Origin: Tardiphaga robiniae | GTDB taxonomy: Bacteria; Pseudomonadota; Alphaproteobacteria; Rhizobiales; Xanthobacteraceae | Length of the DNA: 64,000 nt | Direction: 5' to 3' | NCBI RefSeq assembly: GCF_013359755.1 | Contig: NZ_JABMCJ010000094.1 | Span: 682,001 to 746,000, forward strand | Shown: positions 1-8,656 of the stretch, piece by piece | How positions within the stretch are numbered: position 1 is the stretch's first letter | Layout: every line of letters starts with the position of its first letter | Translations under genes and position numbers: made by a program | Notes under the pieces: generated by a model | Seen by the model: only the letters and a program-made list of their open reading frames with translations | What the model was told of the DNA's origin: nothing | Database searches by the model: none

Positions 1-1008
1 ATTCATCGCGGCATCGGCATTGCCACCTTTGTGGAAATCACCAATCCCGGTCCGGCCTTCTATGGTGTCGGCGGTGCGCGCATCTCGTCGCAGGATGGCG
101 CCATCATTAAGATCACGCCGTCGGGGGATGTCCATTGCTCGATTTCAGTGACCGAACTCGGGCAGGGCACCGAGACCATCATCGGGCAGATCGTCGCCGA
201 ACATCTCGGTGTCGATAGCAATCGCATCAAGGTGATGACGGGCGATACGGACACTACACCGCATGGCGGCGCGACCTATGCCTGCCGTGGTGCCGGTATC
301 GGCGGCGAAACGGCGTTGCAGGCGGCCAAAAAGCTGAAGGCGAATGTGCTGGCGGTGGCCGCGGCCATCCTGCAGGACGAACCGGAGAAGCTCGACATTC
401 ATAGTGGCTGGATCGTGGATGTCGCGACCGCCCAGCAGCGTATCGAACTCTCCGAGATCGCGCGCATCGCTTACTTCCGTTCCGATACACTGCCGCCCGG
501 CACCCAGGCGCAGCTGTCCGTCGCGCATCACTATGCGCCGCAGGGCTATCCCTTCGCATTCACCAATGGCGTTCAGGCCTGTCATCTCGAACTCGATGTC
601 GAGACAGGTCTGGTCAAGATACTCAAGCTGTGGGTGGTCGAGGATTGCGGCCGTGTCATCAATCCGCTGCTGGTCGACGAGCAGATCCGCGGCGGCGTCG
701 TGCAGGGGCTTGGCGCGGCGTTCTTCGAGGAATGTGTCTACGGAGACAGTGGCCAGCTCACCAATGGCTCGCTCGCAGACTATCTCGTGCCGATGGCGGT
801 GGAGATGCCGGACATCGAAATCGGACATGTCGAGACGCCGACGCTGGATACCCAACTCGGCGCCAAGGGCGTCGGCGAAGCCGGTACGGCTGCGGCATCG
901 GCAGCAGCGCTCAATGCGATGAATGATGCGATGAAGCCATTTGGACGCACGGTCGCGCAGGTACCAATGACACCGGCGCGAATACTCAAGGCGCTTGGAC
1001 ACATCTGA
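1..1008 (+). CDS. Molybdenum hydroxylase (xanthine/CO dehydrogenase family) large subunit, 3' part
   Basis: Incomplete at the left edge: the reading frame is open from base 1 and 335 codons are visible. The fragment is the C-terminal molybdopterin-binding half of a CoxL/XdhB-type subunit. It shows the VTELGQGTET motif near visible residue 50 and the KGVGEAGT motif, whose Glu (about visible residue 293) is the catalytic base of this family. Known family role: water-derived hydroxylation of carbon in heterocycles, aldehydes or CO, with separate FAD and 2Fe-2S subunits. Those subunits are not in view and may lie upstream. A Liv-type importer and a CoxG homologue follow in the same direction, so a catabolic hydroxylase is likely. 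The substrate cannot be told. Confidence 0.9.
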   Translation: MHRGIGIATFVEITNPGPAFYGVGGARISSQDGAIIKITPSGDVHCSISVTELGQGTETIIGQIVAEHLGVDSNRIKVMTGDTDTTPHGGATYACRGAGIGGETALQAAKKLKANVLAVAAAILQDEPEKLDIHSGWIVDVATAQQRIELSEIARIAYFRSDTLPPGTQAQLSVAHHYAPQGYPFAFTNGVQACHLELDVETGLVKILKLWVVEDCGRVINPLLVDEQIRGGVVQGLGAAFFEECVYGDSGQLTNGSLADYLVPMAVEMPDIEIGHVETPTLDTQLGAKGVGEAGTAAASAAALNAMNDAMKPFGRTVAQVPMTPARILKALGHI

Positions 1009-1037
1009 CCCAAACAAGAAATCAAACGGAGGACATC

Positions 1038-2288
1038 ATGACGAAGGACATTCGAGACACCAAACGCAATCATATCTCGCGCCGCCATGTGCTGGCCGCG
1101 CTCGGCACGGGCGCGAGCGTCGTCGCCATGCCGTGGATCGCACGCGCGGCCGATGACACGATCCGCATCGGCTTTCCGACACCGCTGACCGGCCCGTTCG
1201 CGGCGGAAGCCAAGGATCAGGTTAAGAGCGCAGAGCTCGCCGTCAAGCAGTTCAACGACAAGGGCGGCGTCAACGGTCGCAAGGTCGAACTGCTGGTGCG
1301 CGACGACAAGCTCAATGGCGGCGAGGCGGCAACGCGCACGCTCGAGCTGATCGAAAAGGACAAGGTCCATGCGATCGTCGGATCGCTGTCCAGCGCGGTG
1401 CAGCTCGCGGTCAACGAAGTGACGCGTGCGCGTGGCGTTCTTTATGTCTCGATCAGTCAGTCCGACACTATCAACGAGGTGAAGGACTTCAGCAAATACA
1501 CCTTCCATGAAGCGCTCAACCCGACGATGACCGCAGGCGCGGTGGCGCGTCACGCCTTCAAGAAGGGCACGAAGGTCGCACATCTCGTGGCCGACTATGC
1601 CTATGGCCATGAAATGCTGCGCGGCTTCAAGCGTGCGCAGGCCACAATTGGCGCTGAGACCGTCGGCGAGATCATGCACCCGTTCGGTGCTGCGGATTAC
1701 TCGACCTTCATGCCGCGTCTGCGCTCGATGCGTCCGGATATCCTGTGCATCAGCAATTTCGGCCGCGACCAGGCCAATTCGATCAAGCAGGCGGTGGATT
1801 TCGGCCTCAAGCAGCAGGCCAAGATCGTCGTGCCAGTGTTGCTGCATAACCAGCGGCTGGCGGTGAGCCCGGAAGTGTTCGAAGGGGTCGTTGGCGGCTC
1901 TAACTACTATTGGGGCCTTGAGAGCCAGTTGCCGAGCGCCAAGACGTTCAACGACGCCTATCGCGCGGCCAATGGCGGCGCGATCCCGACCGACTACGGC
2001 GCCTATGGCTATACCGGCGTCTCGTCGCTGCTGCAGGCGATGCAGGTGGCTGGCGGTACCGACACCGACAAGGTGATCGCGGCGCTGGAAAGCTTGAAAT
2101 ACGATGTCGCCAAGGGCCCGCAATATTATCGCAAATGCGATCACCAGTCGGTCCAGTCGGTTCTCGTGCTCGAGTCCAAGAAGAAGGCCGATATGAAGGG
2201 CGACAGCGATCTGTTCAGCATCGTGGCCAATGAGCCGGCTTCGGAAAACGTGCTGCGCAGTTGCACTGAACTCGGCTTCCCGGCCTAA
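1038..2288 (+). CDS. ABC transporter substrate-binding protein, branched-chain amino acid (LivK) type
   Basis: 416 aa periplasmic binding protein of the type-1 fold Leu/Ile/Val family. The N-terminus has a twin-arginine-like signal (SRRHVLAALG followed by an AxA cleavage site, WIARAADD), suggesting Tat export. The mature protein begins with the typical IRIGFPTPLTGPFA strand. A good ribosome site (ggagg, 6 nt spacer) supports the ATG at 1038. It is the first gene after the molybdenum hydroxylase and heads the permease and ATPase genes. Family members bind amino acids but also amides, urea and aromatic acids. Here the hydroxylase and CoxG context favours a non-amino-acid catabolic substrate, which is inference. 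Confidence 0.9.
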   Translation: MTKDIRDTKRNHISRRHVLAALGTGASVVAMPWIARAADDTIRIGFPTPLTGPFAAEAKDQVKSAELAVKQFNDKGGVNGRKVELLVRDDKLNGGEAATRTLELIEKDKVHAIVGSLSSAVQLAVNEVTRARGVLYVSISQSDTINEVKDFSKYTFHEALNPTMTAGAVARHAFKKGTKVAHLVADYAYGHEMLRGFKRAQATIGAETVGEIMHPFGAADYSTFMPRLRSMRPDILCISNFGRDQANSIKQAVDFGLKQQAKIVVPVLLHNQRLAVSPEVFEGVVGGSNYYWGLESQLPSAKTFNDAYRAANGGAIPTDYGAYGYTGVSSLLQAMQVAGGTDTDKVIAALESLKYDVAKGPQYYRKCDHQSVQSVLVLESKKKADMKGDSDLFSIVANEPASENVLRSCTELGFPA

Positions 2289-2297
2289 CGAAAGTCC

Positions 2298-3173
2298 GTG
2301 CCTTCCATGGATACAGAACTCATTCTGATGCAACTCTTCTCTGGAGTTGCCCTCGGTGCGATCCTCGTGATCACCGCGCTCGGCTTGTCGATCATTTTCG
2401 GCATGCTTGGTGTGGTGAACTTCGCGCATGGCGCGCTGTTCATGGTCGGCGCCTATGCCGGGCTATGGGTCGCCTCATTGACCGGCAGTTTCTGGTGGGG
2501 GCTGCTCGTTGCCCCCATCATGATCGGCGTGTTCGGGATGGCGATCGAATATGTCCTGATACGCCCGCTTTACGGCCGTTCGATCGACGATCCGCTGCTG
2601 CTGACCTTCGGTCTCAGTTACGTGCTGGTCGAAGGTGTTCGCATTGTATTTGGCAGTGACGGCATTCCGTTTCCCACGCCGTCGTCACTGACCGGCGTGG
2701 TCGATCTCGGCGTCGGTTTCTTTCCGATCTACCGCATCTTCGTTGTCGGCGTCGTCTTCCTGGTCGTGGTGCTGTTGTGGCTGGGGCTGGAGAAGACCAA
2801 ATTCGGCCTGATCGTGCGCGCCGGCGCGCGCGATCCGACCATGATGAAGGTGCTCGGCGTCGATATCAGCAAGGTCTGGTTGCTGGTGTTCGGGCTCGGT
2901 GTTGGTCTTGCCTCGCTCGGCGGCGTGCTCTCCGGCCCGATGCGGTCAGTTAATCCGGAAATGGGCGCCTTGGTGCTGGCCGAAGCCTTCGTCGTGACTG
3001 TCATCGGCGGCCTCGGCTCGCTGGTCGGCTCGATCATCGCGGGTCTTCTGGTCGGTGTCGTGATCAGCATGACCGCGCTGTTCGCACCGGAAATGGCGAC
3101 CATCGTGATGTTCGCATTGATGGCCATCGTTCTTCTGATCCGGCCGCAGGGCCTGTTCGGCAAACTCGCGTAA
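2298..3173 (+). CDS. Branched-chain amino acid type ABC permease (LivH family)
   Basis: 291 aa, almost entirely hydrophobic, with about eight membrane helices. It carries the LivH signature regions VVNFAHGALFMVGAY near the N-terminus and GGLGSLVGSIIAG near the C-terminus. It pairs with the LivM-type permease downstream to form the channel of the importer. The start is either GTG 2298 or ATG 2307 (MDTELILMQL); neither has a strong Shine-Dalgarno, so the N-terminus is uncertain by three residues. It lies 9 bp after the binding-protein gene, within one operon. Confidence 0.9.
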   Translation: MPSMDTELILMQLFSGVALGAILVITALGLSIIFGMLGVVNFAHGALFMVGAYAGLWVASLTGSFWWGLLVAPIMIGVFGMAIEYVLIRPLYGRSIDDPLLLTFGLSYVLVEGVRIVFGSDGIPFPTPSSLTGVVDLGVGFFPIYRIFVVGVVFLVVVLLWLGLEKTKFGLIVRAGARDPTMMKVLGVDISKVWLLVFGLGVGLASLGGVLSGPMRSVNPEMGALVLAEAFVVTVIGGLGSLVGSIIAGLLVGVVISMTALFAPEMATIVMFALMAIVLLIRPQGLFGKLA

Positions 3174-3184
3174 CGGAGCGGACC

Positions 3185-4177
3185 ATGACATCACCGGCGC
3201 TCACCGTTTCTCCTTCCGCCAGTGCGCGAAAGCCTGCGCGCTTCAAATCGCTCGTGACCAAATATCGCGTCCCGCTGTCGATCCTCGCGCTATGCCTGCT
3301 GCCGTGGCTGCTGCCGTCCAAGGCGCTGGCGGTGAACGTCCTGATCTACGGCACGGTCGCCGTCGGCTATAATCTGCTATTCGGCTATACCGGTTTGCTG
3401 TCGTTCGGCCACGCGGCCTTTGTCGGCACCGGGGCGTACATCACCGGCATCGCCATCGGCCAGTTCGGTGTGCCCTGGTATCTCGCGGTGCTGATGGGTG
3501 TTATTGGCGGTGCGCTGCTGGCCTTCGTCATGGGCGCGCTGTCCACGCGCACGCGCGGCATCTACTTCTCGATGGTGACGCTTGCTCTCGCGCAGCTGGT
3601 CTATTACGTGGCGCTCCAGACACCGTCCTGGACAGGTGGTGAGAACGGACTGCGCGGTTTCACTGTCAACAAGATCAATCTGTTCGGATTCGAGATCAAT
3701 TTTCTCGACCCGGTCAACAAATACTACGTGCTGATGGTATTCGCAGCGCTAGCGCTGTGGCTCGTCTCGCGCATTCTCAACTCGCCATTCGGCGCAGCTA
3801 TCGAGGCGATCCGCGAGAACGAACGTCGTGCGCGGACCTGCGGCTACAATGTCGAGCGCACCAAGCTGTTGTCATTTACCCTGTCAGGCACGATCTGCGC
3901 CCTTGGCGGCACTATGTCGGCGCTGCATCTGGCCTTCGTGCCACTGGATTCGCTGCACTACCTGTCCTCCGGCATGATCGTGATGATGACGCTGCTGGGC
4001 GGCGCCAGCAGCTTCTTCGGCCCGTTCATTGGTGCATTGGTGTTCCTGGTGATGGAAGACGTGTTCTCGCTGTGGACGTCGCACTGGCAGATCATCGTCG
4101 GATCCATCTTCGTGCTGTTCGTGCTGTTCCTGCCCAAGGGCATCTGGGGCACATTTCTCACAAGGGTCATGCGATGA
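3185..4177 (+). CDS. Branched-chain amino acid type ABC permease (LivM family)
   Basis: 330 aa integral membrane permease. After a short cytoplasmic arm, the YNLLFGYTGLLSFGHAAF segment and the later GGASSFFGPFIGALVF segment are typical of LivM. The EAIRENERRARTCGYN cytoplasmic loop, conserved in the family, contacts the ATPases. ATG 3185 follows a ggag ribosome site closely. The stop overlaps the start of the next gene (ATGA), indicating translational coupling in the importer operon. Confidence 0.92.
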   Translation: MTSPALTVSPSASARKPARFKSLVTKYRVPLSILALCLLPWLLPSKALAVNVLIYGTVAVGYNLLFGYTGLLSFGHAAFVGTGAYITGIAIGQFGVPWYLAVLMGVIGGALLAFVMGALSTRTRGIYFSMVTLALAQLVYYVALQTPSWTGGENGLRGFTVNKINLFGFEINFLDPVNKYYVLMVFAALALWLVSRILNSPFGAAIEAIRENERRARTCGYNVERTKLLSFTLSGTICALGGTMSALHLAFVPLDSLHYLSSGMIVMMTLLGGASSFFGPFIGALVFLVMEDVFSLWTSHWQIIVGSIFVLFVLFLPKGIWGTFLTRVMR

Positions 4178-4929
4178 ACGCGCCGCTTCTCGCCGTCAAC
4201 GATATCGGAGTGAGGTTCGGCGGCTTCGTCGCGCTGCAAGGCGTGACGACGGAGTTCCGGCCGGGTCGCGTCACCTCTATCATTGGCCCTAATGGCGCCG
4301 GCAAGAGTACGTTCTTCAATGTGCTGTCCGGCGTGCTTACCCCCTCCAGCGGATCGATCCGCTTCAAGGGGGACGATCTCAAGGGCACGAAGCAGCACGA
4401 ATTCGTGCATCGCGGCATCGCGCGCTCCTATCAGATCACCAACATCTTTCCCGATCTGAGCGTCCACGAGAACGTTCGTGTCGCCGCGCAGGCCAGTCGC
4501 TCGCGCTACAATATCTGGACCAACCGGAACAAGTTCACAGAGCTTGATGCCAAAGCCGATGCGGCGCTGGAGGCTGTCGGTCTGGTCACCAAGCGCGACG
4601 AGACCGCCAAGTTTCTAGCCCATGGCCAGCAGCGTGCGTTGGAGATTGCCATCGCGCTGATCTCCAATCCGGAAGTGCTGTTGCTGGACGAGCCGACCGC
4701 CGGCATGGGTCCGGAAGAGACCAAGGAAATGGTGGCGCTGCTGGAGAAGCTGGCGGCGGAACGCACCATCCTCCTGGTCGAACACAAGATGAAGATGATC
4801 CTCGGCCTCAGCGACCGGATTCTGGTGCTGCACCATGGCCGGCTGATCGCTGATGGCACGCCGCACGACATTCAGACGGACCCCGAGGTTCGTCGCGTCT
4901 ATCTGGGACAGAACGATGGCTATGCTTGA
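4174..4929 (+). CDS. ABC transporter ATP-binding protein (LivG family)
   Basis: 251 aa if started at ATG 4174, which overlaps the livM-type stop (ATGA). The open frame extends far upstream, but that part lies inside the permease gene and is not coding. Walker A is GPNGAGKST. Walker B is VLLLDEPTAGMGPEE. The ABC signature is degenerate (AHGQQRALEIA, where most LivG have SYGQQR). The C-terminus (DGTPHDIQTDPEVRRVYLG) is typical of LivG. It supplies one of the two ATPases that drive the importer. Confidence 0.93.
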   Translation: MNAPLLAVNDIGVRFGGFVALQGVTTEFRPGRVTSIIGPNGAGKSTFFNVLSGVLTPSSGSIRFKGDDLKGTKQHEFVHRGIARSYQITNIFPDLSVHENVRVAAQASRSRYNIWTNRNKFTELDAKADAALEAVGLVTKRDETAKFLAHGQQRALEIAIALISNPEVLLLDEPTAGMGPEETKEMVALLEKLAAERTILLVEHKMKMILGLSDRILVLHHGRLIADGTPHDIQTDPEVRRVYLGQNDGYA

Positions 4930-5626
4930 AACCAAAGACCTGAACGCCTGGTACGGCGCCAGCCATACGCTGCATGGGGTCTCGATCTCCGTGGCGCAGG
5001 GCGAGGTCGTCGCACTGGTCGGCCGCAACGGCGCCGGCAAGACCACCACGATCCGTTCGGTCATGGGGTTGATGTCGAAAACCACGGGCGGCATGACCTT
5101 CGACGGCAACGACCTCACGTCGATGCCCGCCCATGATCGTTTCAGGCTAGGGCTTGCTTATGTGCCTGAGGAGCGCCGGATCATTCCAGGCCTGACGGTG
5201 CGCGAGAACCTGCAACTCGGTCTCGTCGCCAGCCGCGGTCAGATCAACGAGAAAGACGCGATCGAGGAAATCGCGGAGAGCTTTCCACGCCTCAAGGAGC
5301 GCCTCGATCAGGAAGGCGTCACCATGTCCGGCGGCGAGCAGCAGATGCTGGCCATCGCGCGCGCGACCATAGCCAAGCCCAAGATGATCCTGCTCGACGA
5401 GCCCTCCGAAGGCATCATGCCGGTGCTGGTCGAGGAGATGGGCGTGCTGTTCCGCAAGCTGCGTGATCAGGGCGTCACGCTGTTACTGGTCGAGCAAAAT
5501 GTCGAATGGGCGCTGCGCCTTGCTGATCGCGCAATCATCATGGACCAGGGCGAGGTCGTTTACGAGAGCAGCTCGGCGGCATTGCTTGCCGACAAGGAAA
5601 TCCAGGAACGTTATTGCGCGGTCTGA
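4916..5626 (+). CDS. ABC transporter ATP-binding protein (LivF family)
   Basis: 236 aa from ATG 4916; an in-frame ATG at 4922 is equally possible. It overlaps the 3' end of the LivG-type gene by 14 bp, so the two ATPases are translationally coupled. Walker A is GRNGAGKTT, the signature is MSGGEQQMLAIARA and Walker B is MILLDEPSEGIMP, the characteristic LivF version. Together with the preceding gene it forms the heterodimeric motor of the importer. Confidence 0.93.
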   Translation: MAMLETKDLNAWYGASHTLHGVSISVAQGEVVALVGRNGAGKTTTIRSVMGLMSKTTGGMTFDGNDLTSMPAHDRFRLGLAYVPEERRIIPGLTVRENLQLGLVASRGQINEKDAIEEIAESFPRLKERLDQEGVTMSGGEQQMLAIARATIAKPKMILLDEPSEGIMPVLVEEMGVLFRKLRDQGVTLLLVEQNVEWALRLADRAIIMDQGEVVYESSSAALLADKEIQERYCAV

Positions 5627-5654
5627 CGCGCATGCTTGCAGACAGGTCACTCCC

Positions 5655-6101
5655 ATGCAGATGAAAGACAGCCAAACCGTTCCGGCCTCGCGCGACAAGG
5701 TTTGGGCCGCGCTCAACGATCCCGCTGTGCTGAAGCAGTGTATTCCCGGCTGTCAGGTGCTGGATATGACGTCACCGACCGAGATGACGGCAACGGTCGT
5801 GATCAAGGTGGGCCCGGTGAAAGCGACCTTCGGGGGCAAGGTGACGCTGAGTGATCTCGACCCGCCAAACGGCTACAGGATCACGGGTGAAGGCTCCGGC
5901 GGTGTCGCCGGTTTCGCCAAAGGCGGCGCAGCAATCAGGCTGGAGGCGGCCGGCGACAATGAAACGATCCTGCATTATGAGGTGGATTCCCAGATCGGCG
6001 GCAAGCTGGCGCAGCTCGGTGGGCGACTGATCGACTCCACCGCCAAGAAACTGGCCGGCGAGTTCTTCACCAAATTCGGCGCAGTCGTTTCCGCGAGCTG
6101 A
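5655..6101 (+). CDS. CoxG-like SRPBCC family protein
   Basis: 148 aa from ATG 5655 (MQMKDSQTVPASRDKVW). It matches the CO dehydrogenase subunit G family: an N-terminal PASRDKVWAALNDPAVL helix, the IPGC motif around residue 33, and the GSGGVAGFAKGGAAIRL and LAQLGGRLIDSTAKKLA segments. CoxG proteins are small lipid/ligand-binding-fold proteins linked with molybdenum hydroxylase clusters, where they help recruit or assemble the enzyme at the membrane. Being the last gene of an operon that begins with such a hydroxylase fits that role. It is convergent with the LysR gene, 12 bp away. Confidence 0.88.
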   Translation: MQMKDSQTVPASRDKVWAALNDPAVLKQCIPGCQVLDMTSPTEMTATVVIKVGPVKATFGGKVTLSDLDPPNGYRITGEGSGGVAGFAKGGAAIRLEAAGDNETILHYEVDSQIGGKLAQLGGRLIDSTAKKLAGEFFTKFGAVVSAS

Positions 6102-6113
6102 GCGTAACGCCCG

Positions 6114-7001
6114 CTATTGCACGACGAACTGGCTGCGGGCCTCGCGCACCTTGGCGACGATATAGCGCCGTACCTCGCGGACCCGGCTCGTGTCATGCGT
6201 GTCTGGATGCGAGACCAGCCAATAGCTTCGCGTAAAACGACTGGCCGGCAGAATGCGCTTCAACTCGGGATAAAGCTGCGCCGCGTAGTCGTGCAGGATG
6301 CCGACGCCGTGGCCCGCACGAACTGCTTCAAGCTGGCCGACCACGCTGCCGCATTCGAAGCGGCGGGTGATCAGTTCGCTGAAGGTCGATGCATAGTCCA
6401 GCGCGCGGCTGTAGATGATATCGTAGATGTAAGTGATCAGCAGGTGGTCGGCGAGATCGCCGGGCTCGCGGATCGGTGTCGACCGAGCGAGATAATCCTC
6501 CGACGCGTAGACGCTCAGCGTATAGTCGGTGAGCTTGGTGCAGATCAGCTTGCCCTCATCCGGGCGCTCCAGTGTCACCACGATATCGGCCTCACGCTTG
6601 GCAAGCGAAAAGGTGCGCGGCAGCGCTACGAGCTGAACGATAAGATCCGGATTGGCTGCGGCAAAGCTGCCGAGCTTGTCGGCCAGAAAATAATTGCCGA
6701 GTCCGTCCGGCGCGCCGATCCGCACCGTGCCTGCCACCTTATCGGCGGCCGATGTCAGCTGCGATCCCACCTTGAGCAGTTCGGATTCGGCGCGCTCGGC
6801 CGCTGCGAGCAGCGCAACCCCCGATGGCGTCAGTGACGAGCCCGTCGTCTGCCGGTTCAGCAGCTTTGTCTTCAGGTCTTTTTCGAGGGCGGTGAGCTGG
6901 CGCGCGACCGTCGCATGGTTGAGCTTGAGCCGCTTGGCGGCGCCCAGAATCTGGCCGGTACGGGCGACTTCCAGGAAAATCCGAACTTTGTCCCAATCCA
7001 T
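6114..7001 (-). CDS. LysR-family transcriptional regulator
   Basis: 295 aa. The winged helix-turn-helix is at residues 2-60 ([16 protein letters not shown], then [21 protein letters not shown]), followed by a periplasmic-binding-like effector domain ([16 protein letters not shown]). It belongs to the short-linker LysR group that often regulates a divergent neighbour. The only divergent neighbour is the mmsA-type gene starting 98 bp away, so control of that gene is the likely job. Its effector is unknown. Confidence 0.92.
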   Translation of the reverse strand: MDWDKVRIFLEVARTGQILGAAKRLKLNHATVARQLTALEKDLKTKLLNRQTTGSSLTPSGVALLAAAERAESELLKVGSQLTSAADKVAGTVRIGAPDGLGNYFLADKLGSFAAANPDLIVQLVALPRTFSLAKREADIVVTLERPDEGKLICTKLTDYTLSVYASEDYLARSTPIREPGDLADHLLITYIYDIIYSRALDYASTFSELITRRFECGSVVGQLEAVRAGHGVGILHDYAAQLYPELKRILPASRFTRSYWLVSHPDTHDTSRVREVRRYIVAKVREARSQFVVQ

Positions 7002-7010
7002 CCCCGGACT

Positions 7011-7040
7011 CTATTTGCTGCACATCGAAGCCGCAATACT
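7011..7040. promoter_or_regulatory. Candidate LysR operator between the regulator and mmsA
   Basis: The 98-bp divergent intergenic region contains TTGC at 7015-7018 and GCAA at 7033-7036, an interrupted dyad with 14 bp between arms that extends imperfectly outward. LysR proteins typically bind interrupted dyads with a T-N11-A core next to their own start codon. This is pattern-based inference from a single locus. Confidence 0.3.
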
Positions 7041-7099
7041 TCGCGTTGTCCGGGCCGGGGAAGCGGCGCAAGACCGCCGGAGCATCAAAGGAGAGTTCG

Positions 7100-8593
7100 A
7101 TGGCTTCGGAAATCAAGCACTATATCGGCGGACAGCAGGTGGCAGGTCGCAGCGGCCGGACGTCGCCGGTTTTCAACCCGGCCACCGGCGAGCAGACGGC
7201 TCAGGTGGGTCTTGCCAGCACGTCCGAAGTGGGCGCCGCGGTTGCTGCCGCAAGCGCGGCCGCCGAAAGCTGGGCCGATACGCCATCGCTGCGTCGTGCC
7301 CGTATTCTCAATAAATTCCTGCGCATCTGTGAAGACCGCATCGACGATCTCGCGGCGGTGATCACCTCGGAGCACGGCAAGACCCTGTCGGACGCCAAGG
7401 GCGAAATCCAGCGTGGCCTCGAAGTTGTCGAATTCGCCGTCGGTGCGCCGCAGTTGCTGAAGGGCGAAGTCAGCGAGAATGTTGGCACGCGTGTCGACAG
7501 CTACGGCGTACGTCAGGCGCTTGGTGTGGTCGCGGGCATCACGCCGTTCAACTTCCCGGTCATGGTGCCGATGTGGATGTTCCCGGTGGCGCTGGCTTGC
7601 GGCAACACCTTCGTGCTGAAGCCCTCGGAGCGTGACCCTTCGGCATCGCTTCTGATTGCTGAATGGCTCGCCGAAGCCGGCCTGCCGGCTGGCGTCTTCA
7701 ACGTCGTGCATGGCGACAAGGAAGCCGTCGATGCGCTGCTGCATCATCCCGATGTTGCAGCGATCAGCTTCGTCGGATCGACCCCGATCGCGCGCTACAT
7801 CTATTCGACCGCGACCAGCACCGGCAAGCGTTGCCAGGCACTCGGCGGCGCCAAGAACCACATGGTTGTAATGCCGGATGCCGACATCGATCAGGCGGTG
7901 GACGCATTGATGGGGGCTGCCTATGGCTCGGCCGGCGAACGCTGCATGGCGATTTCGGTCGCGGTGCCGGTCGGCGAGAAGACGGCGGATGCCTTGATCT
8001 CGAAGCTTGAGCCGAAGATTCGTGCGCTCAAAGTCGGGTCTGGCTTCAACGCCGAGTCCGAAATGGGCCCGCTGGTGACCCAGCAGCATCTCGACAAGGT
8101 GCGCGGCTATGTGGATTCCGGCGTCGAGCAGGGCGCCAAGCTGGTCGTCGATGGGCGGGACTTCCGGTCCAACGAGGGTGGCTACTTCATCGGTGGATCG
8201 CTGTTCGATCACGTGACGCCGGACATGAAGATCTACAAGGAAGAGATCTTCGGACCTGTGCTCGCGGTGGTGCGTACGCCGGACTATGCGACGGCAGCGC
8301 GCATGATCAACGACAACGAATACGGCAACGGCACGGCCATCTTCACGCAAAACGGCGACGTCGCGCGTGAATTCGCTCATCGCATCCGCGTCGGCATGGT
8401 CGGCATCAATGTGCCGATCCCGGTGCCCGTGGCGTTCCATTCCTTCGGTGGATGGAAGGCCTCGCTGTTCGGCGATCACTCGATGCACGGACCGGAAGGC
8501 GTTCGCTTCTATACCCGCCTGAAGACCGTCACCAGCCGCTGGCCAACGAGCATTGCGCAAGGTCCGGAATTCGTGATGCCGACAATGAAGTAA
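7100..8593 (+). CDS. mmsA: CoA-acylating methylmalonate-semialdehyde dehydrogenase
   Basis: 497 aa from ATG 7100, preceded by aaggagag at a good distance; the open frame upstream is not coding. It is an aldehyde dehydrogenase superfamily member. The catalytic Cys is residue 282 in [10 protein letters not shown], the MmsA-specific context. [17 protein letters not shown] and the C-terminal [18 protein letters not shown] also match the MmsA/IolA group. Known reaction: oxidative decarboxylation of (methyl)malonate semialdehyde to propionyl- or acetyl-CoA in valine, inositol or beta-alanine breakdown. The divergent LysR gene is the likely regulator. Confidence 0.93.
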   Translation: MASEIKHYIGGQQVAGRSGRTSPVFNPATGEQTAQVGLASTSEVGAAVAAASAAAESWADTPSLRRARILNKFLRICEDRIDDLAAVITSEHGKTLSDAKGEIQRGLEVVEFAVGAPQLLKGEVSENVGTRVDSYGVRQALGVVAGITPFNFPVMVPMWMFPVALACGNTFVLKPSERDPSASLLIAEWLAEAGLPAGVFNVVHGDKEAVDALLHHPDVAAISFVGSTPIARYIYSTATSTGKRCQALGGAKNHMVVMPDADIDQAVDALMGAAYGSAGERCMAISVAVPVGEKTADALISKLEPKIRALKVGSGFNAESEMGPLVTQQHLDKVRGYVDSGVEQGAKLVVDGRDFRSNEGGYFIGGSLFDHVTPDMKIYKEEIFGPVLAVVRTPDYATAARMINDNEYGNGTAIFTQNGDVAREFAHRIRVGMVGINVPIPVPVAFHSFGGWKASLFGDHSMHGPEGVRFYTRLKTVTSRWPTSIAQGPEFVMPTMK

Positions 8594-8601
8594 AGTCAGA
8601 G

Positions 8602-8632
8602 CGTGGAGCGCGCGACTAACGCGTGCTCCACG
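8602..8632. terminator. Hairpin between convergent mmsA and the beta-propeller gene
   Basis: A 13-bp stem (CGTGGAGCGCGCG at 8602-8614 against CGCGTGCTCCACG at 8620-8632, one G-T pair) with a 5-nt loop ACTAA lies between two convergent stop codons. There is no clear T-run, so it is terminator-like by structure and position only. Confidence 0.6.
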
Positions 8633-8656
8633 AGCCTGCCGGTCTATTCCACGCCC

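Noticed and set aside
780-2429. Long open frame antisense to the binding protein gene and the Mo-hydroxylase end
   Set aside because: Its product is His/Arg/Asp-rich and has no domain; the plus-strand genes have clear motifs. It is a third-position GC shadow frame.
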